Below the pieces are notes generated by a model that saw nothing but the letters and a program-made list of their open reading frames with translations, was not told the DNA's origin and ran no database searches. Below are positions 35,901 through 44,307 of a DNA stretch of 64,000 nt, in pieces. Origin of the DNA: Planctobacterium marinum (lineage in GTDB: Bacteria; Pseudomonadota; Gammaproteobacteria; Enterobacterales; Alteromonadaceae). The position numbers were made by a program, and so were the translations under genes. Location: the NCBI RefSeq assembly GCF_020687805.1, contig NZ_JAJEWQ010000009.1:62001-126000 (forward strand). Reading direction: 5' to 3'. Each line of letters begins with the position of its first letter. The first letter of the stretch is position 1.

Positions 35901-36000
35901 ATTTGCTAATCAGAATTACTTTACCCGTTGTTTTAAACAGCAATGTGGGCAAACCCCATCCGAATATCAAAAGTCGGTTAACCCGGAGCGGGAAGCCTAA
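32995..36000 (+). CDS. Hybrid sensor histidine kinase with receiver and AraC-type DNA-binding domain
   Basis: This 1001-residue protein probably starts at TTG 32995; the first membrane helix begins shortly after. Order: about eight membrane helices (to residue 330), a PAS domain around 355-460 ('FPSFVLDKLGKIEFCNRAAAEKF'), HisKA with phospho-His near 484 in 'NITHEFRTPLT', HATPase ('NLLSNAYKYS', 'DTGCGMTEEEQ'), a receiver with Asp near 785 ('IICDLMLPDISG') and a C-terminal AraC helix-turn-helix ('VAEEVGFANQNYFTRCFKQ'). It resembles one-protein two-component systems that sense and bind DNA from the membrane. Its end overlaps the convergent gene by 4 bp. Target and signal unknown. Confidence 0.9.
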   Translation: MITSPLTPLFTKRIFVCALFAALFFVHFLLLLTNVAHQLNWHYAVLLQGAHVLYSLIILIFISVIPKEELDLKEKLFWFCFSFAMFLWLLTKISLLILMSARLSDWIYLLADYGYFAFFLVACFAQVFFSNQDHPGVNKHPQHGTLTQIVSLCLMGGLFVYLVVIPSQSAHTEFNQHYSSFLFYILMDLYLFTLYAISAKSASEALWRQRFTWISLSFGLLLLLDLTELSIKAGILPMQIEGTFSLLWYLPYVALAFAFQPNTHIYTLVKSPKTLPTWLPDHTLVGLVLLPIVHAAGYGSGVFAEDLKPLREYILVCWVVIFAAFIYLRQWFTQNQKQDITPELFNKSTGIEKPNITQNLPFPSFVLDKLGKIEFCNRAAAEKFNYSESALIGTFFSGLLAKDEPLETMLRFSESAFTESKLVTQGMREAFFRDQQGKQLTCYVAFAELEEGGYVASLVDVSRLHEAEQQALSIKDKFLANITHEFRTPLTIIQGALDEGIEHCTDDTLTTRLNAARTNAIRILKMVEQLLNLSKITSAPKLDKVAQPASQIINDTCQQFAQLCQNKNISFSYKVTPGAWINVHDDALQQILYNLLSNAYKYSVHDSQIEVSAQVQSDVLFLTISDTGCGMTEEEQARLFERFQRADSARRSDTFGVGIGLSLVSELVTLHDWHIAVDSTLNEGTTFTIKIPCSSPEQSSAEQVKVIDFNVEEADVEKVTGRRAPKDATQAHAPDNKLLIIEDNPDMQEYLRHLMADLYQTDIITNGKPGIEQAIIDIPDVIICDLMLPDISGFEVVKQLKAHPVTQHIPILMLTAKSDTQSKLQGLEHQADDYLTKPFHHKELQLRVGNLLQNRARQQQQLREQLQHETLNRAKSHVLPSEVPAQEVLPHQQFLDKLQGISEKYYQDESFAPSQLASELALSERQLQRKLKAALNMTPGEYLREYRLLKSRELLAQGMPIGRVAEEVGFANQNYFTRCFKQQCGQTPSEYQKSVNPEREA

Positions 36001-39000
36001 GAGCTGCTAACGATCTCGACCAAATCATCCACTTGAGAAATGCGTTGGCAATGCATCAATTCCGATAACATCAGTTCGTTAATTTCGCGTTTAGGCGACA
36101 TTACCCCCACCCAGGAAATGCCATCATTCTGCTTTGCGCTAAACAATGCTTTGTCTGCCAACATAGAAACCTGGTCCCAGGATAATGCTTTGGGAGCTGA
36201 TTCATCAAATGGGTAGTGAGCAAACCCCATTGAGCATTTGCAACTAACTACATTCCCCAACCAATGAAATTCTGAGCGGTGAACATGTTGTTTAATCTGA
36301 TTGACTAATTTAATCGACTCTGCTCTTTTGGTTACAGAACCAACAATCATAAACTCGTCACCTCCCCATCGTATCAACTTGAATTCAGGAGAAATGGCCT
36401 GCCTGAATACGTTGGCTAAATGGGTAATTAAGGCATCACCTGCCGCATGACCTAAGGCATCATTTAAAGGTTTCAGGTTATCCAAGTCTATTAATAGCAC
36501 TAACATTTGATGATTTTTCTGGTGCTCGTAATCAGGCAATGTTTTCTTGAGATACATATCCAGAAAGTGTCGATTCTTACACCCGGTTAATGCATCTTCA
36601 ACATGGGCCTTTTCCAACTCCTTATTCAGTTTGGTAAGTTTTTGATTCTGTTCCGCCAATTCCAGCGTTCGCTGAGCAACCTGACACTCCAACTCTTTGC
36701 GTTGTTTTTCTTCCAGCGCCAGTTTTTTCATGTGGCTTCTAACAAATAACAGCAATAGTATTGCCGTACAAAGTACATAAGCACTATAGGCCAAAGGTGT
36801 TCGCCAGGGAGCAGGATGAACCTTTACCGGCAGATTAATTTCAGCGTTGCCCGTAATACCAGCAATATTGGTGGCTCTGACGCTGAACACATAGTCACCG
36901 GAAGGCAAATTGGTATAGGTTGCTCTGCGCAAATTACCGGCCTTAATCCAATCTTTGTCTAATGGACTCAACTTGTACTCATACTGATTTTTTTCTGGCG
37001 CCGCAAAATCCAGAGCTACATAGTCGAAAGCCACCAGATAATCTTTATAGTTTAACTCCAAGGGTTTCCCCTCAGGCAACGCTAACCTGTTTCCAACAGC
37101 TGTAACTCCTAACAACTCGACTTTTGGCGCTGGTGAATGGATCTTTAGATCCTGCTCCAGAAACTGATTGAAGCCGTTTGTACCACCAAAATAAATTTTG
37201 CCATTTGCATCGGTAAACACGGCTCCCAGATTGAAATCATAACCTTGCAATCCGTGGCTTTTATCAAAGTGTTCAAGGGCGAAAGATTCGGTATTTATCT
37301 GGCTGATTCCACGTGATGATGAGAACCAAATATTACCGAATCGATCTTCCGCAAAGCCGTAAACCGTGTTGCTGTTTAAGCCATTTTCCTGAGTGATATG
37401 GCGCATCGCTAACTTTCCTTGTGTACGATCCGCAAAAGACCAGACACTGATACCATGTCCGTGAGTTGCTATCCAAAAGTTGCCTCTGGAGTCTTCAAAT
37501 ATCTGCCAGGTTAGTTCGCCGCTCAAGCCTGATGGTTCAGCCTCATTATAAAGATAGGACGTAATAGCCCCATCGTTTGGGTCTACTTTATTCAGCCCAT
37601 TTTCCGACGCAACCCAAATATAGCCTTCCTGATCTTCCAGAATCTGCATGATATTTTTACTGGAAAGACTATTTAGCTCGCTTTGTTCGCGCACAAAATT
37701 AGTAAAGCCATTGGCGCTATGTAAACTTAAACCGCCGTTGTAGGTGGCCACCCAGATGCGATCTTTACTGTCCTGCAGAATATCAGTAACACCGTTTGAT
37801 GGCAGTGACTCAGGGTTGGTCTCATTGTGTAAAAATTGGTGCCACTTTGACGTATCAGCTCCTTTGTATAACAGTCCTTGTGCGCGGGTCCCCACCCAAA
37901 GCCCATCATCTCTATCGATTAAAATCGACATAATCCGATTATCCGCTAAGCCTTGTTCTTTGGTAATGGCTGTCCACAATCCGGTATCCGGCGATTGAAT
38001 AGCTATTCCACCACCGTAAGTGGCTACATATAAGCGCCCGTCTGAATCCTTCGCAAAATCTGTAACTACAGCATGATTAAGTACTGTGTTCGTTCTGGGA
38101 ATCGTATGATTGAATGCACTATTGGCAGGATTCCATTTATTTAATCCACTGTAAGTGCTGATCCATATAATATTGGCTTGATCCTGAAAAACATTAAATA
38201 CGCGACTATTACTCAAGCTTTCTGGATTACTGGTATCTGACAAAATACGTTCAAATTTATCGTCAGCATATAAAGAAATGCCGTTATCCGTACCAACCCA
38301 CAACCGTTTTTGACGATCTTCAAATAACGACAAAACAAAGTCATTGCTTAAACTATTGGGTTCTTCGGGGCTGTGACGGAAATGGCTGAATCGCTTTGTC
38401 TTTAGAGAATAACGGCTTAGCCCGGCCGTTAATGTACCAATCCAGATATCCCCCTCGGAATCCGTTAATAGACTCCGTATTCGATTGCCATTAATACTTT
38501 CTGAAGAGTCAGTGCTGTTGGCTCTGAAACTTAACCACTTTCCAGATTGCGGCTGTAGTACATCTATACCTCCACCATCGGTACCGATCCAGATACGACC
38601 TAAAGAGTCTTCTGTCAACGCGGTCACGGCAGGATGTGATACCCCGCGAATTTCACCGGTATAATTAATAACTTTGTTTTGATTGGAAATTTCAATGTGA
38701 GACAAGCCATTTTCCAGGCTCCCCACCCATAACCGTTTTTTTGAATCTAAATAAATTCGTTTAATTCTGGGACTGACAAGACTATCCGTTCCCACACTGG
38801 AAAAAGAGTTACTCTCAGGGTCGAAAACAATCACACCGCTTCCCAGGGTGGACAACCAAATATATTGCTCGCCATCGAACAACATATCACTGATCACTGA
38901 GGTGACCTGCTGCTCCCCCAAGACAATAGGGAAGTGTTTAAACTCAAAACCATCAAACCGGTTGAGCCCACCTTCGGTGGCAAACCACATAAAGCCCCGA

Positions 39001-39143
39001 TTATCCTGGACACTTTTTCGGATAATTTCGTGAGACAAGCCGTTATCCACATCAAATCGGGTGAAGCGCAGTTCCGTAGCGTCAGCAGGTAAAATTGTGC
39101 CCATTACCCAGATAAGAGTAATGATAAGAAGAGATTGCTTCAT
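35997..39143 (-). CDS. Two-component-regulator-propeller diguanylate cyclase
   Basis: This 1048-residue protein has a signal peptide in the first 23 residues and about a dozen propeller repeats ending in '(I/V)W(I/V)(G/A)T..GG(I/L)' to roughly residue 650. A Y_Y_Y immunoglobulin-like domain follows ('YKLSPLDKDWI...YTNLPSGDYVFSVRAT', in parts), then one membrane helix near 770-790, a coiled coil and a GGDEF domain with 'WGGDEFMI' near residue 927. It should bind a periplasmic ligand, often an oligosaccharide in such proteins, and make cyclic-di-GMP inside. The inhibitory-site RxxD before GGDEF is not obvious. Confidence 0.92.
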   Translation of the reverse strand: MKQSLLIITLIWVMGTILPADATELRFTRFDVDNGLSHEIIRKSVQDNRGFMWFATEGGLNRFDGFEFKHFPIVLGEQQVTSVISDMLFDGEQYIWLSTLGSGVIVFDPESNSFSSVGTDSLVSPRIKRIYLDSKKRLWVGSLENGLSHIEISNQNKVINYTGEIRGVSHPAVTALTEDSLGRIWIGTDGGGIDVLQPQSGKWLSFRANSTDSSESINGNRIRSLLTDSEGDIWIGTLTAGLSRYSLKTKRFSHFRHSPEEPNSLSNDFVLSLFEDRQKRLWVGTDNGISLYADDKFERILSDTSNPESLSNSRVFNVFQDQANIIWISTYSGLNKWNPANSAFNHTIPRTNTVLNHAVVTDFAKDSDGRLYVATYGGGIAIQSPDTGLWTAITKEQGLADNRIMSILIDRDDGLWVGTRAQGLLYKGADTSKWHQFLHNETNPESLPSNGVTDILQDSKDRIWVATYNGGLSLHSANGFTNFVREQSELNSLSSKNIMQILEDQEGYIWVASENGLNKVDPNDGAITSYLYNEAEPSGLSGELTWQIFEDSRGNFWIATHGHGISVWSFADRTQGKLAMRHITQENGLNSNTVYGFAEDRFGNIWFSSSRGISQINTESFALEHFDKSHGLQGYDFNLGAVFTDANGKIYFGGTNGFNQFLEQDLKIHSPAPKVELLGVTAVGNRLALPEGKPLELNYKDYLVAFDYVALDFAAPEKNQYEYKLSPLDKDWIKAGNLRRATYTNLPSGDYVFSVRATNIAGITGNAEINLPVKVHPAPWRTPLAYSAYVLCTAILLLLFVRSHMKKLALEEKQRKELECQVAQRTLELAEQNQKLTKLNKELEKAHVEDALTGCKNRHFLDMYLKKTLPDYEHQKNHQMLVLLIDLDNLKPLNDALGHAAGDALITHLANVFRQAISPEFKLIRWGGDEFMIVGSVTKRAESIKLVNQIKQHVHRSEFHWLGNVVSCKCSMGFAHYPFDESAPKALSWDQVSMLADKALFSAKQNDGISWVGVMSPKREINELMLSELMHCQRISQVDDLVEIVSSS

Positions 39144-39188
39144 TCGTTATTGTTCTGCAAAGCTGATATCAGTTCCTTTTTAGCAAAT

Positions 39189-39214
39189 AAAAAGGCCCAG
39201 GTACAAACCCGGGC
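39189..39214 (-). terminator. Terminator after the DGSLWH-repeat protease
   Basis: Stem halves AAGGCCC and GGGCCTT surround a 12-base loop region, followed on the minus strand by TTTTTAT. It lies 23 bp past the stop of the protease gene and ahead of the cyclase gene. Confidence 0.7.
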
Positions 39215-39236
39215 CTTAAATAATTTCAGAGAGTGA

Positions 39237-40970
39237 CTAATCGTCACTCACCCAAACATTCACTGAAATATTAATTGCCGTGTTTGGCGTGGCAGCTGAA
39301 TCAGAACCAAAAGCATCTGTACCTAGTGAACTGGTATCGTGCCACAGTGAGCCATCATGCCACAGTGAACCATCGTGCCAAAGCGAACCATCGTGCCAAA
39401 GCGAACCATCGTGCCACAGTGAACCATCGTGCCACAGTGAACCATCATGCCACAGTGAACCATCGTGCCAAAGCGAACCATCGTGCCACAGTGAACCATC
39501 GTGCCACAGTGAACCGTCATGCCAAAGTGAACCGTCTGATAACAAACGCGTCAGATAGGGTTGAACTGTTTGCTCTCCCATAGTGGCCACTGGGCCAACA
39601 AAATGCGCGCTTCCTGCTAGGTCCGCGGCAATGTCTAACCCTTTATTAGCACAGTTACTGGCATTGCTTAATACAGCGTCAGTCGCATTGGCAACCCCCG
39701 CACCTTGCTTAAAGATGTCATCAGGTTGCGTTGTCCCCTGGAGATTCAGAGGGGTGGCAGAATCCATCAAGCGACACTTTACTTCATCAGGGGTCAATGT
39801 GGGTTCGTATTCAAGCATCAATGCAACCACGCCGGATACCGTCGCGGCAGCTTGCGAAGTGCCTGACATGGCAAAGTATTTGGAGCCATCATGGTTTTCA
39901 GGATGCGCGGTCGCTAAATGAGCGTTTTTGTCCATTAAACCCACTATCCGTCCACCGTACCCCAAAATCTCAGGTTTGATAAAGCCTTCGATACTGGGTC
40001 CCATCGAAGAAAACTTAGCGACTCTGTCATCTTCGAGATCGGCAACTGTGTGGTTATCCGTACTGGCCCCCACCGTAATCACGTAAGGTACGTTTCCGGG
40101 TACACCGATAGTCATTGGTGCGCCACCATTGTTACCTGCAGAAGCAATCACTACGATCCCGGCTTGCCAGGCTTTCATTACAGCAACGTTCACCGGGTCA
40201 TCCCAATAAAAACTTTGAGGAGGAGCGCTAAAAGACATGTTTAAAACTCTGATATTCAACCTGTCTTTGTATTTGATAGCCCACTCTATACCATCAATTA
40301 CCGCGGCATAACTGCCCTCACCTTGTTCCCCGAAGGCTTTAATGCTGACTAACCTGGCTGCCGGAGCAATTCCGTAAAAACGATTGTAGATGTCACGCTC
40401 ACTATTAGCAGCAATACTGGCCAGATGAGTACCGTGTCCATTTTGCTCTTCATCGTTATTTTGAATCTTACCGGTAATGGCGTTGTAGGTACCGTAAATG
40501 CGTTTGCGGCCATAGGCATCCTGGCGGATCCCTGTCATGGATTTAAATCCGGTATCAAGTACGGCAATTGTAACGCCATCTCCGTACCAGCCTGCGTCAT
40601 GCATTGGCAACGCCCCCATTTGGTAGGGCACAACAGACTGAGATACCTGAGAAGCCACGCCCCAGCCGGTGGTCGTTAATTGCACTTTTGCATCAGACGA
40701 TACTTTGTATCCCTGATTTGCCAGCTCATCCACCTGAGACTCTGACAATTCAGCAGCGACACCATCAATAATTTTGAGTGTTTTTGTGATCTGCCCTTTT
40801 ACCTGTTCAACTGCAGCATAGGCGACTTTGGAGGTTTCAGCTCGTATTATATAGCTTTTACTTTCAATGGAGGGTTCAATAGATTGAGTCAGACTATCCA
40901 TGCTCATTATTACAGTTATAACAACTGCGAGAGCGCTAACCAGAAAAGTAGTAATAACACTTATTTTCAT
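39237..40970 (-). CDS. S8 family serine protease with C-terminal DGSLWH repeats
   Basis: This 577-residue exported protein has an N-terminal hydrophobic segment (4-24), a propeptide, and a subtilase domain with Asp139 ('AVLDTGF'), His179 ('NGHGTHLAS') and Ser372 ('MSGTSQAAA'), plus oxyanion-hole Asn in 'SAGNNGG'. After the catalytic domain come eleven exact copies of the six-residue unit DGSLWH and a short acidic tail ending 'NVWVSDD'. Members of S8 are extracellular peptidases. The repeat array has no known role to me; it may bind a surface, metal or carbohydrate. A terminator follows, and the next protease lies upstream in the same direction with its own terminator, so they are separate units. 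Confidence 0.9.
   Translation of the reverse strand: MKISVITTFLVSALAVVITVIMSMDSLTQSIEPSIESKSYIIRAETSKVAYAAVEQVKGQITKTLKIIDGVAAELSESQVDELANQGYKVSSDAKVQLTTTGWGVASQVSQSVVPYQMGALPMHDAGWYGDGVTIAVLDTGFKSMTGIRQDAYGRKRIYGTYNAITGKIQNNDEEQNGHGTHLASIAANSERDIYNRFYGIAPAARLVSIKAFGEQGEGSYAAVIDGIEWAIKYKDRLNIRVLNMSFSAPPQSFYWDDPVNVAVMKAWQAGIVVIASAGNNGGAPMTIGVPGNVPYVITVGASTDNHTVADLEDDRVAKFSSMGPSIEGFIKPEILGYGGRIVGLMDKNAHLATAHPENHDGSKYFAMSGTSQAAATVSGVVALMLEYEPTLTPDEVKCRLMDSATPLNLQGTTQPDDIFKQGAGVANATDAVLSNASNCANKGLDIAADLAGSAHFVGPVATMGEQTVQPYLTRLLSDGSLWHDGSLWHDGSLWHDGSLWHDGSLWHDGSLWHDGSLWHDGSLWHDGSLWHDGSLWHDGSLWHDTSSLGTDAFGSDSAATPNTAINISVNVWVSDD
39339..39536 (-). repeat. Eleven tandem 18-bp repeats coding DGSLWH
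   Basis: Eleven uninterrupted 18-bp units lie within the S8 protease gene. Every unit codes the same six residues, while Asp, Gly, Ser, Leu and His codons vary between synonymous forms (GAT/GAC, GGT/GGC, TCA/TCG, CTG/CTT, CAC/CAT). All visible differences are silent. That pattern shows selection on the peptide rather than very recent slippage. Apparent open frames on the plus strand here are by-products of the repeat. Confidence 0.97.
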
Positions 40971-41107
40971 ATTTATGATTTCCTGGATTTCAACACTGCT
41001 TTAACCCGATAACTCTATCTTGTTACATACAGTTACTGGTACGACCTCAAGTCAGGGTTGGACACATTAGCGATTAACTGTTCAGTTTTCAACCAATTTC
41101 TTTAAAC

Positions 41108-41131
41108 AGAAAAGCGGGCCTAAGCCCGCGT
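41108..41131 (-). terminator. Terminator after the PA-domain S8 protease
   Basis: GCGGGC and GCCCGC form a stem around CTAA, with TTTTCTG on the minus strand after it. It ends the protease transcript about 30 bp past the stop at 41159. Confidence 0.75.
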
Positions 41132-41158
41132 TGTATGGTTGGGAAAATTAATCAACCC

Positions 41159-42985
41159 TTAAAATGTTACAGTAACCGTTGTAGTACAGGTGCTGCTGGC
41201 TTCTTCACAGATTTGATAGCTGTAAGAGCCGCCACCTTTAACATTTAGGTTATCTGTGTAAGCACCGTCATTAGAAGTTGTATCAATCAGGCTACCATCG
41301 CGATAAACATCAACATTGTTGGAGGTAGCACCATTCCAGTTCAAGTCAACACGTTGGCGGCCCTGAACTTTATAACCAGAAGCAGACATTGTGAAGTCAC
41401 CGCCTGTACCGCCACCATTATTGCCACCCGCACAACCGTTTGCAGTCAGATACGCATCAGCAGCTGCGGCTTTAACCAAACCATAACCAAAGTACACATC
41501 ATTACCTGGAGTACCACCATCTTCAGCAGAAGCTTTAAGAGCAGAGCGGATTTCTTCACCGGTACAAGTTGGATGGTTAGACCATACCAATGCTGCAATA
41601 CCGGTCGCCGTTGGTGTAGCCATAGAAGTACCGCTCATGAAACCATAATCACCATTTTCGATATCGATCGCGATATTAGATGCAGCAACAATTGCTGAGC
41701 GGTCTTCCAGCGCTGCACCTACAGCAGGGATAGAAGTAGTGTTAGTGTCACCCAGTGTTCCGTATAGCATGCCAGCTTCGTTATTTACGATGACCGCACC
41801 AATACCACCAGATTGCTCACAGTTATTTACTTTATCAAAGAAGGAAACATTACCACGATCAATCACACAGACTTTGCCAGCTGCACCATTGTCTACCGCT
41901 TCGGCGGTACCCATAAAGTAAGTCGCCCCCGCTGCACTACCAAAGTTTTCCATAGCAGAAGAAGCAAAGCCGCTACCATCTACTGTTAAAGAAGCAATAG
42001 GAGCTGTACCTGCAGGATACGCTGAAAGGGTATCAACACCACCGGCAGCAACTTCGACACAGATTTGATCATCCGTTGTCGCGCGTTTGCCTTTACCTGT
42101 AGTACAACCAGGAAACTGTGAGAAATCTGCGATGTTATCGTCTGCATCTGCAGCACCCACCATCATTACCGAGTTATAACCGGCTGGGTAAGAACGCACG
42201 CTGTTGCCATCATTACCTGCTGCCGCCAAAGATAAACCTCCGGCATCACGGAAAGCTTTAAATGCATTCTCTTCTGTGCTGTTGGCGCCACCGCCACCCA
42301 GGCTCATGTTAATCAGGTTGGCACCTGCTGCAGAACAAAGATTTGCTGCATGTGCTAAATCAGAAGAATACCCCCAGCCACTTTCGTTGAATACTTTGAT
42401 GATGTGCATTTCAACACCTGGTGCCATACCAATAACACCATAGGTGTTATCTGCCGCGCCTATTGTACCTGCTACGTGTGTACCGTGAGGACCGCCATGA
42501 TCGTACCAATTGCCAGTACCAGAGTCATTGTCACCAGTAATGCGGCTCCATTCAAAATCAGGGTTATCTGAAGACAGACCAGAGTCAATGACACACACCT
42601 TCATACCCGCATTACGATCGAAAGCCACCATATCTGCTTGAGCTTGATAATAGCCGTAAGGTGTAATCTGTGTCGTATTCGGGTTGCCCGCATCGTCACT
42701 CCAGATGCTCATAGGCTTACGGATCTGGTCTTCTTCAATTAATTTAATGTGTGGGTTGTTTAGCAAACCTTTTACTGATTCCAGATCTTGTCCGGAGAAA
42801 GTCGCAGCGAAAAAGCCGTTAGAATCAACGTTGATTTCACCACCTAACTTTTTGGCAAGGGCTTTAACAACCCCTTTTTTACTGTCGTCTACCTGAATGA
42901 TATATCTGTCGTTAGCTGCCTGAGCTGCAAAAGAGGAAGCCATAGTTACGGCTAATAAAGAGGCTGATATTTTATTTAACTTCAT
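41159..42985 (-). CDS. S8 family serine protease with PA insert and C-terminal beta domain
   Basis: This 608-residue exported subtilase starts at ATG 42985 with signal peptide 'MKLNKISASLLAVTMASSFAAQA'. An inhibitor-like propeptide (to about residue 95) precedes the catalytic Asp134 ('VCVIDSGLS'), His167 ('HGGPHGTHVAG') and Ser454 ('MSGTSMATP'). A protease-associated domain lies between His and Ser ('GKVCVIDRGNVSFFDKVNNCEQSGGIG', in parts). A short glycine linker leads to a fibronectin/PKD-like domain with paired cysteines ('QICEEASSTC'). It is typical of secreted Alteromonadales proteases that degrade protein in the medium. Confidence 0.93.
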   Translation of the reverse strand: MKLNKISASLLAVTMASSFAAQAANDRYIIQVDDSKKGVVKALAKKLGGEINVDSNGFFAATFSGQDLESVKGLLNNPHIKLIEEDQIRKPMSIWSDDAGNPNTTQITPYGYYQAQADMVAFDRNAGMKVCVIDSGLSSDNPDFEWSRITGDNDSGTGNWYDHGGPHGTHVAGTIGAADNTYGVIGMAPGVEMHIIKVFNESGWGYSSDLAHAANLCSAAGANLINMSLGGGGANSTEENAFKAFRDAGGLSLAAAGNDGNSVRSYPAGYNSVMMVGAADADDNIADFSQFPGCTTGKGKRATTDDQICVEVAAGGVDTLSAYPAGTAPIASLTVDGSGFASSAMENFGSAAGATYFMGTAEAVDNGAAGKVCVIDRGNVSFFDKVNNCEQSGGIGAVIVNNEAGMLYGTLGDTNTTSIPAVGAALEDRSAIVAASNIAIDIENGDYGFMSGTSMATPTATGIAALVWSNHPTCTGEEIRSALKASAEDGGTPGNDVYFGYGLVKAAAADAYLTANGCAGGNNGGGTGGDFTMSASGYKVQGRQRVDLNWNGATSNNVDVYRDGSLIDTTSNDGAYTDNLNVKGGGSYSYQICEEASSTCTTTVTVTF

Positions 42986-43325
42986 GATTATTCTCGTCAC
43001 TTGTTATGTCACTTCATGGACTTGGATTTGTTTTAAGTGTCCTTGCATGGCTGCCATTTAGTATTGTTTTTATGAGCAGCCATGAGCGGTCATCCCTGAG
43101 GTGACATCATCTTAGAATGGTAAAGTGCATTGAAGTTAGGAGGATAGCGACAAACTTTAGAACAATGCCGACAACATGATAAAGCATTGATTTAACATAA
43201 TTTAATCAATTAATGAACAGTGGTCATCTATTAATTTGGTAAAATTAAACACTCACCAGTTGAAGAACGACCCATAAGTGAATCTTAAAAAACACCCCAC
43301 TTTTCGAAAATTAGCATTTGTGAAA
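42986..43325. promoter_or_regulatory. 340-bp upstream region of the S8 protease with long inverted repeat
   Basis: No gene is seen. It must carry the protease promoter and the 3' end of the yhhQ transcript. A perfect 9-bp inverted repeat, CATGGCTGC at 43046-43054 and GCAGCCATG at 43076-43084, sits about 60-100 bp before the ATG, suitable for an operator or leader hairpin. The stretch 43185-43265 is very AT-rich. I could not assign promoter hexamers with confidence. Confidence 0.35.
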
Positions 43326-44060
43326 TTAGCGGCGAATAGAAAATGGCGTGAAGCGGGTTTCTTTATCGTACACATCTACGCCCTCAGCCTGCTTTAATTT
43401 ACCAACGATTATGTAGGTAACCGGCGTCAGCATCACCTCCCATAACACCTTCAGAATATAATTACTCACCATCACAGTGACAAGCAATTCTGTTGACCAG
43501 ATGCCACCGAATGCCAATGGGTAAAACAGTAAGGTATCCACGCCCTGCCCCACCACTGTAGAGCCAATAGTGCGTTGATAAAGTGCCTTACCCTGGCTCC
43601 AAACTTTCATTTTGGCCATCACAAAAGCGTTGGCCATTTCGCCACACCAGATAGCTAACATGGATGCGAAAATGATGCGTGGTACCTGGCCAAAGTTCAG
43701 GGCAAAGGCGGTTTGGGTATCAATACCGCCGAGATTCTGATTCCAGTTATCAGCCGGTGGCATTGCAGTAATAAATGCCGCCATAGCAGCGGCAAACGCG
43801 GCCGCCGCAAACCCAGCCCAAATGACACGCCGGGCCCGTGAATAACCATAAACTTCGGTGAGTACATCACCCAACACATAGGACAGCGGAAAGAACAGCA
43901 CGCCGGCCCCAAACGTAAACCCTGCGATTGTGGCCACTTTGGCAGCACCAATAATGTTGGAACAAACGATAATCACACAAGTCGCTGCCATGAAAAAATC
44001 ATAATAGCGAAATTGTTGCGCTGATAACTCACTGGCGGCGGTTAACTTTCTGATGGCCAT
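43326..44060 (-). CDS. yhhQ: Queuosine precursor transporter YhhQ
   Basis: This 244-residue membrane protein of the VUT/YhhQ family has six helices with the signature 'GVLFFPLSYVLGDVLTEVYGYSRARRVIW' (in parts), 'FGQVPRIIFASMLAIWCGEMANAFVMAKMK' (in parts) and 'GQGVDTLLFYPLAF'. It takes up 7-cyano-7-deazaguanine or 7-aminomethyl-7-deazaguanine for queuosine in tRNA. It stands alone between the protease and the acyl-CoA ligase. Confidence 0.92.
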   Translation of the reverse strand: MAIRKLTAASELSAQQFRYYDFFMAATCVIIVCSNIIGAAKVATIAGFTFGAGVLFFPLSYVLGDVLTEVYGYSRARRVIWAGFAAAAFAAAMAAFITAMPPADNWNQNLGGIDTQTAFALNFGQVPRIIFASMLAIWCGEMANAFVMAKMKVWSQGKALYQRTIGSTVVGQGVDTLLFYPLAFGGIWSTELLVTVMVSNYILKVLWEVMLTPVTYIIVGKLKQAEGVDVYDKETRFTPFSIRR

Positions 44061-44237
44061 GACACTGTCTCAATGAATTTGTAAGGGATATGTTCGGGGT
44101 TAAACTGCCAGTAAAACAATACACCGGAAGCGGTGTTTTGACTATCCGCAGAATCAATAACTGCGAATACAGGAGCAGTATTGCAGGGTCAACACTGACG
44201 AAGTCTATTGTGGTGAATGCTGACGACGGTGAAAGTT

Positions 44238-44267
44238 GGCGGTACCGGACTTTCCCGGGGTACCGCC
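44238..44267. repeat. Strong intergenic hairpin
   Basis: GGCGGTACC (44238-44246) and GGTACCGCC (44259-44267) form a 9-bp stem with a 12-base loop. It lies between the end of the acyl-CoA ligase gene (minus) and the yhhQ start, and could stop the ligase transcript, but there is no good T-run, so a Rho-independent call is doubtful. Confidence 0.5.
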
Positions 44268-44307
44268 AGTCATGTTTCAGTCAGGAGCCGCAAGACGGTT
44301 CACAGGG

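Noticed and set aside
39339-39536. CRISPR-like array
   Set aside because: Units are directly contiguous without spacers and stay in the reading frame of the protease.
39275-39583. Open frames on the plus strand and a second minus frame rich in HATVNHR, SEPSCH or MVHCGT repeats
   Set aside because: They are other-frame readings of the eleven 18-bp DGSLWH units in the S8 protease; no ribosome site or family support.
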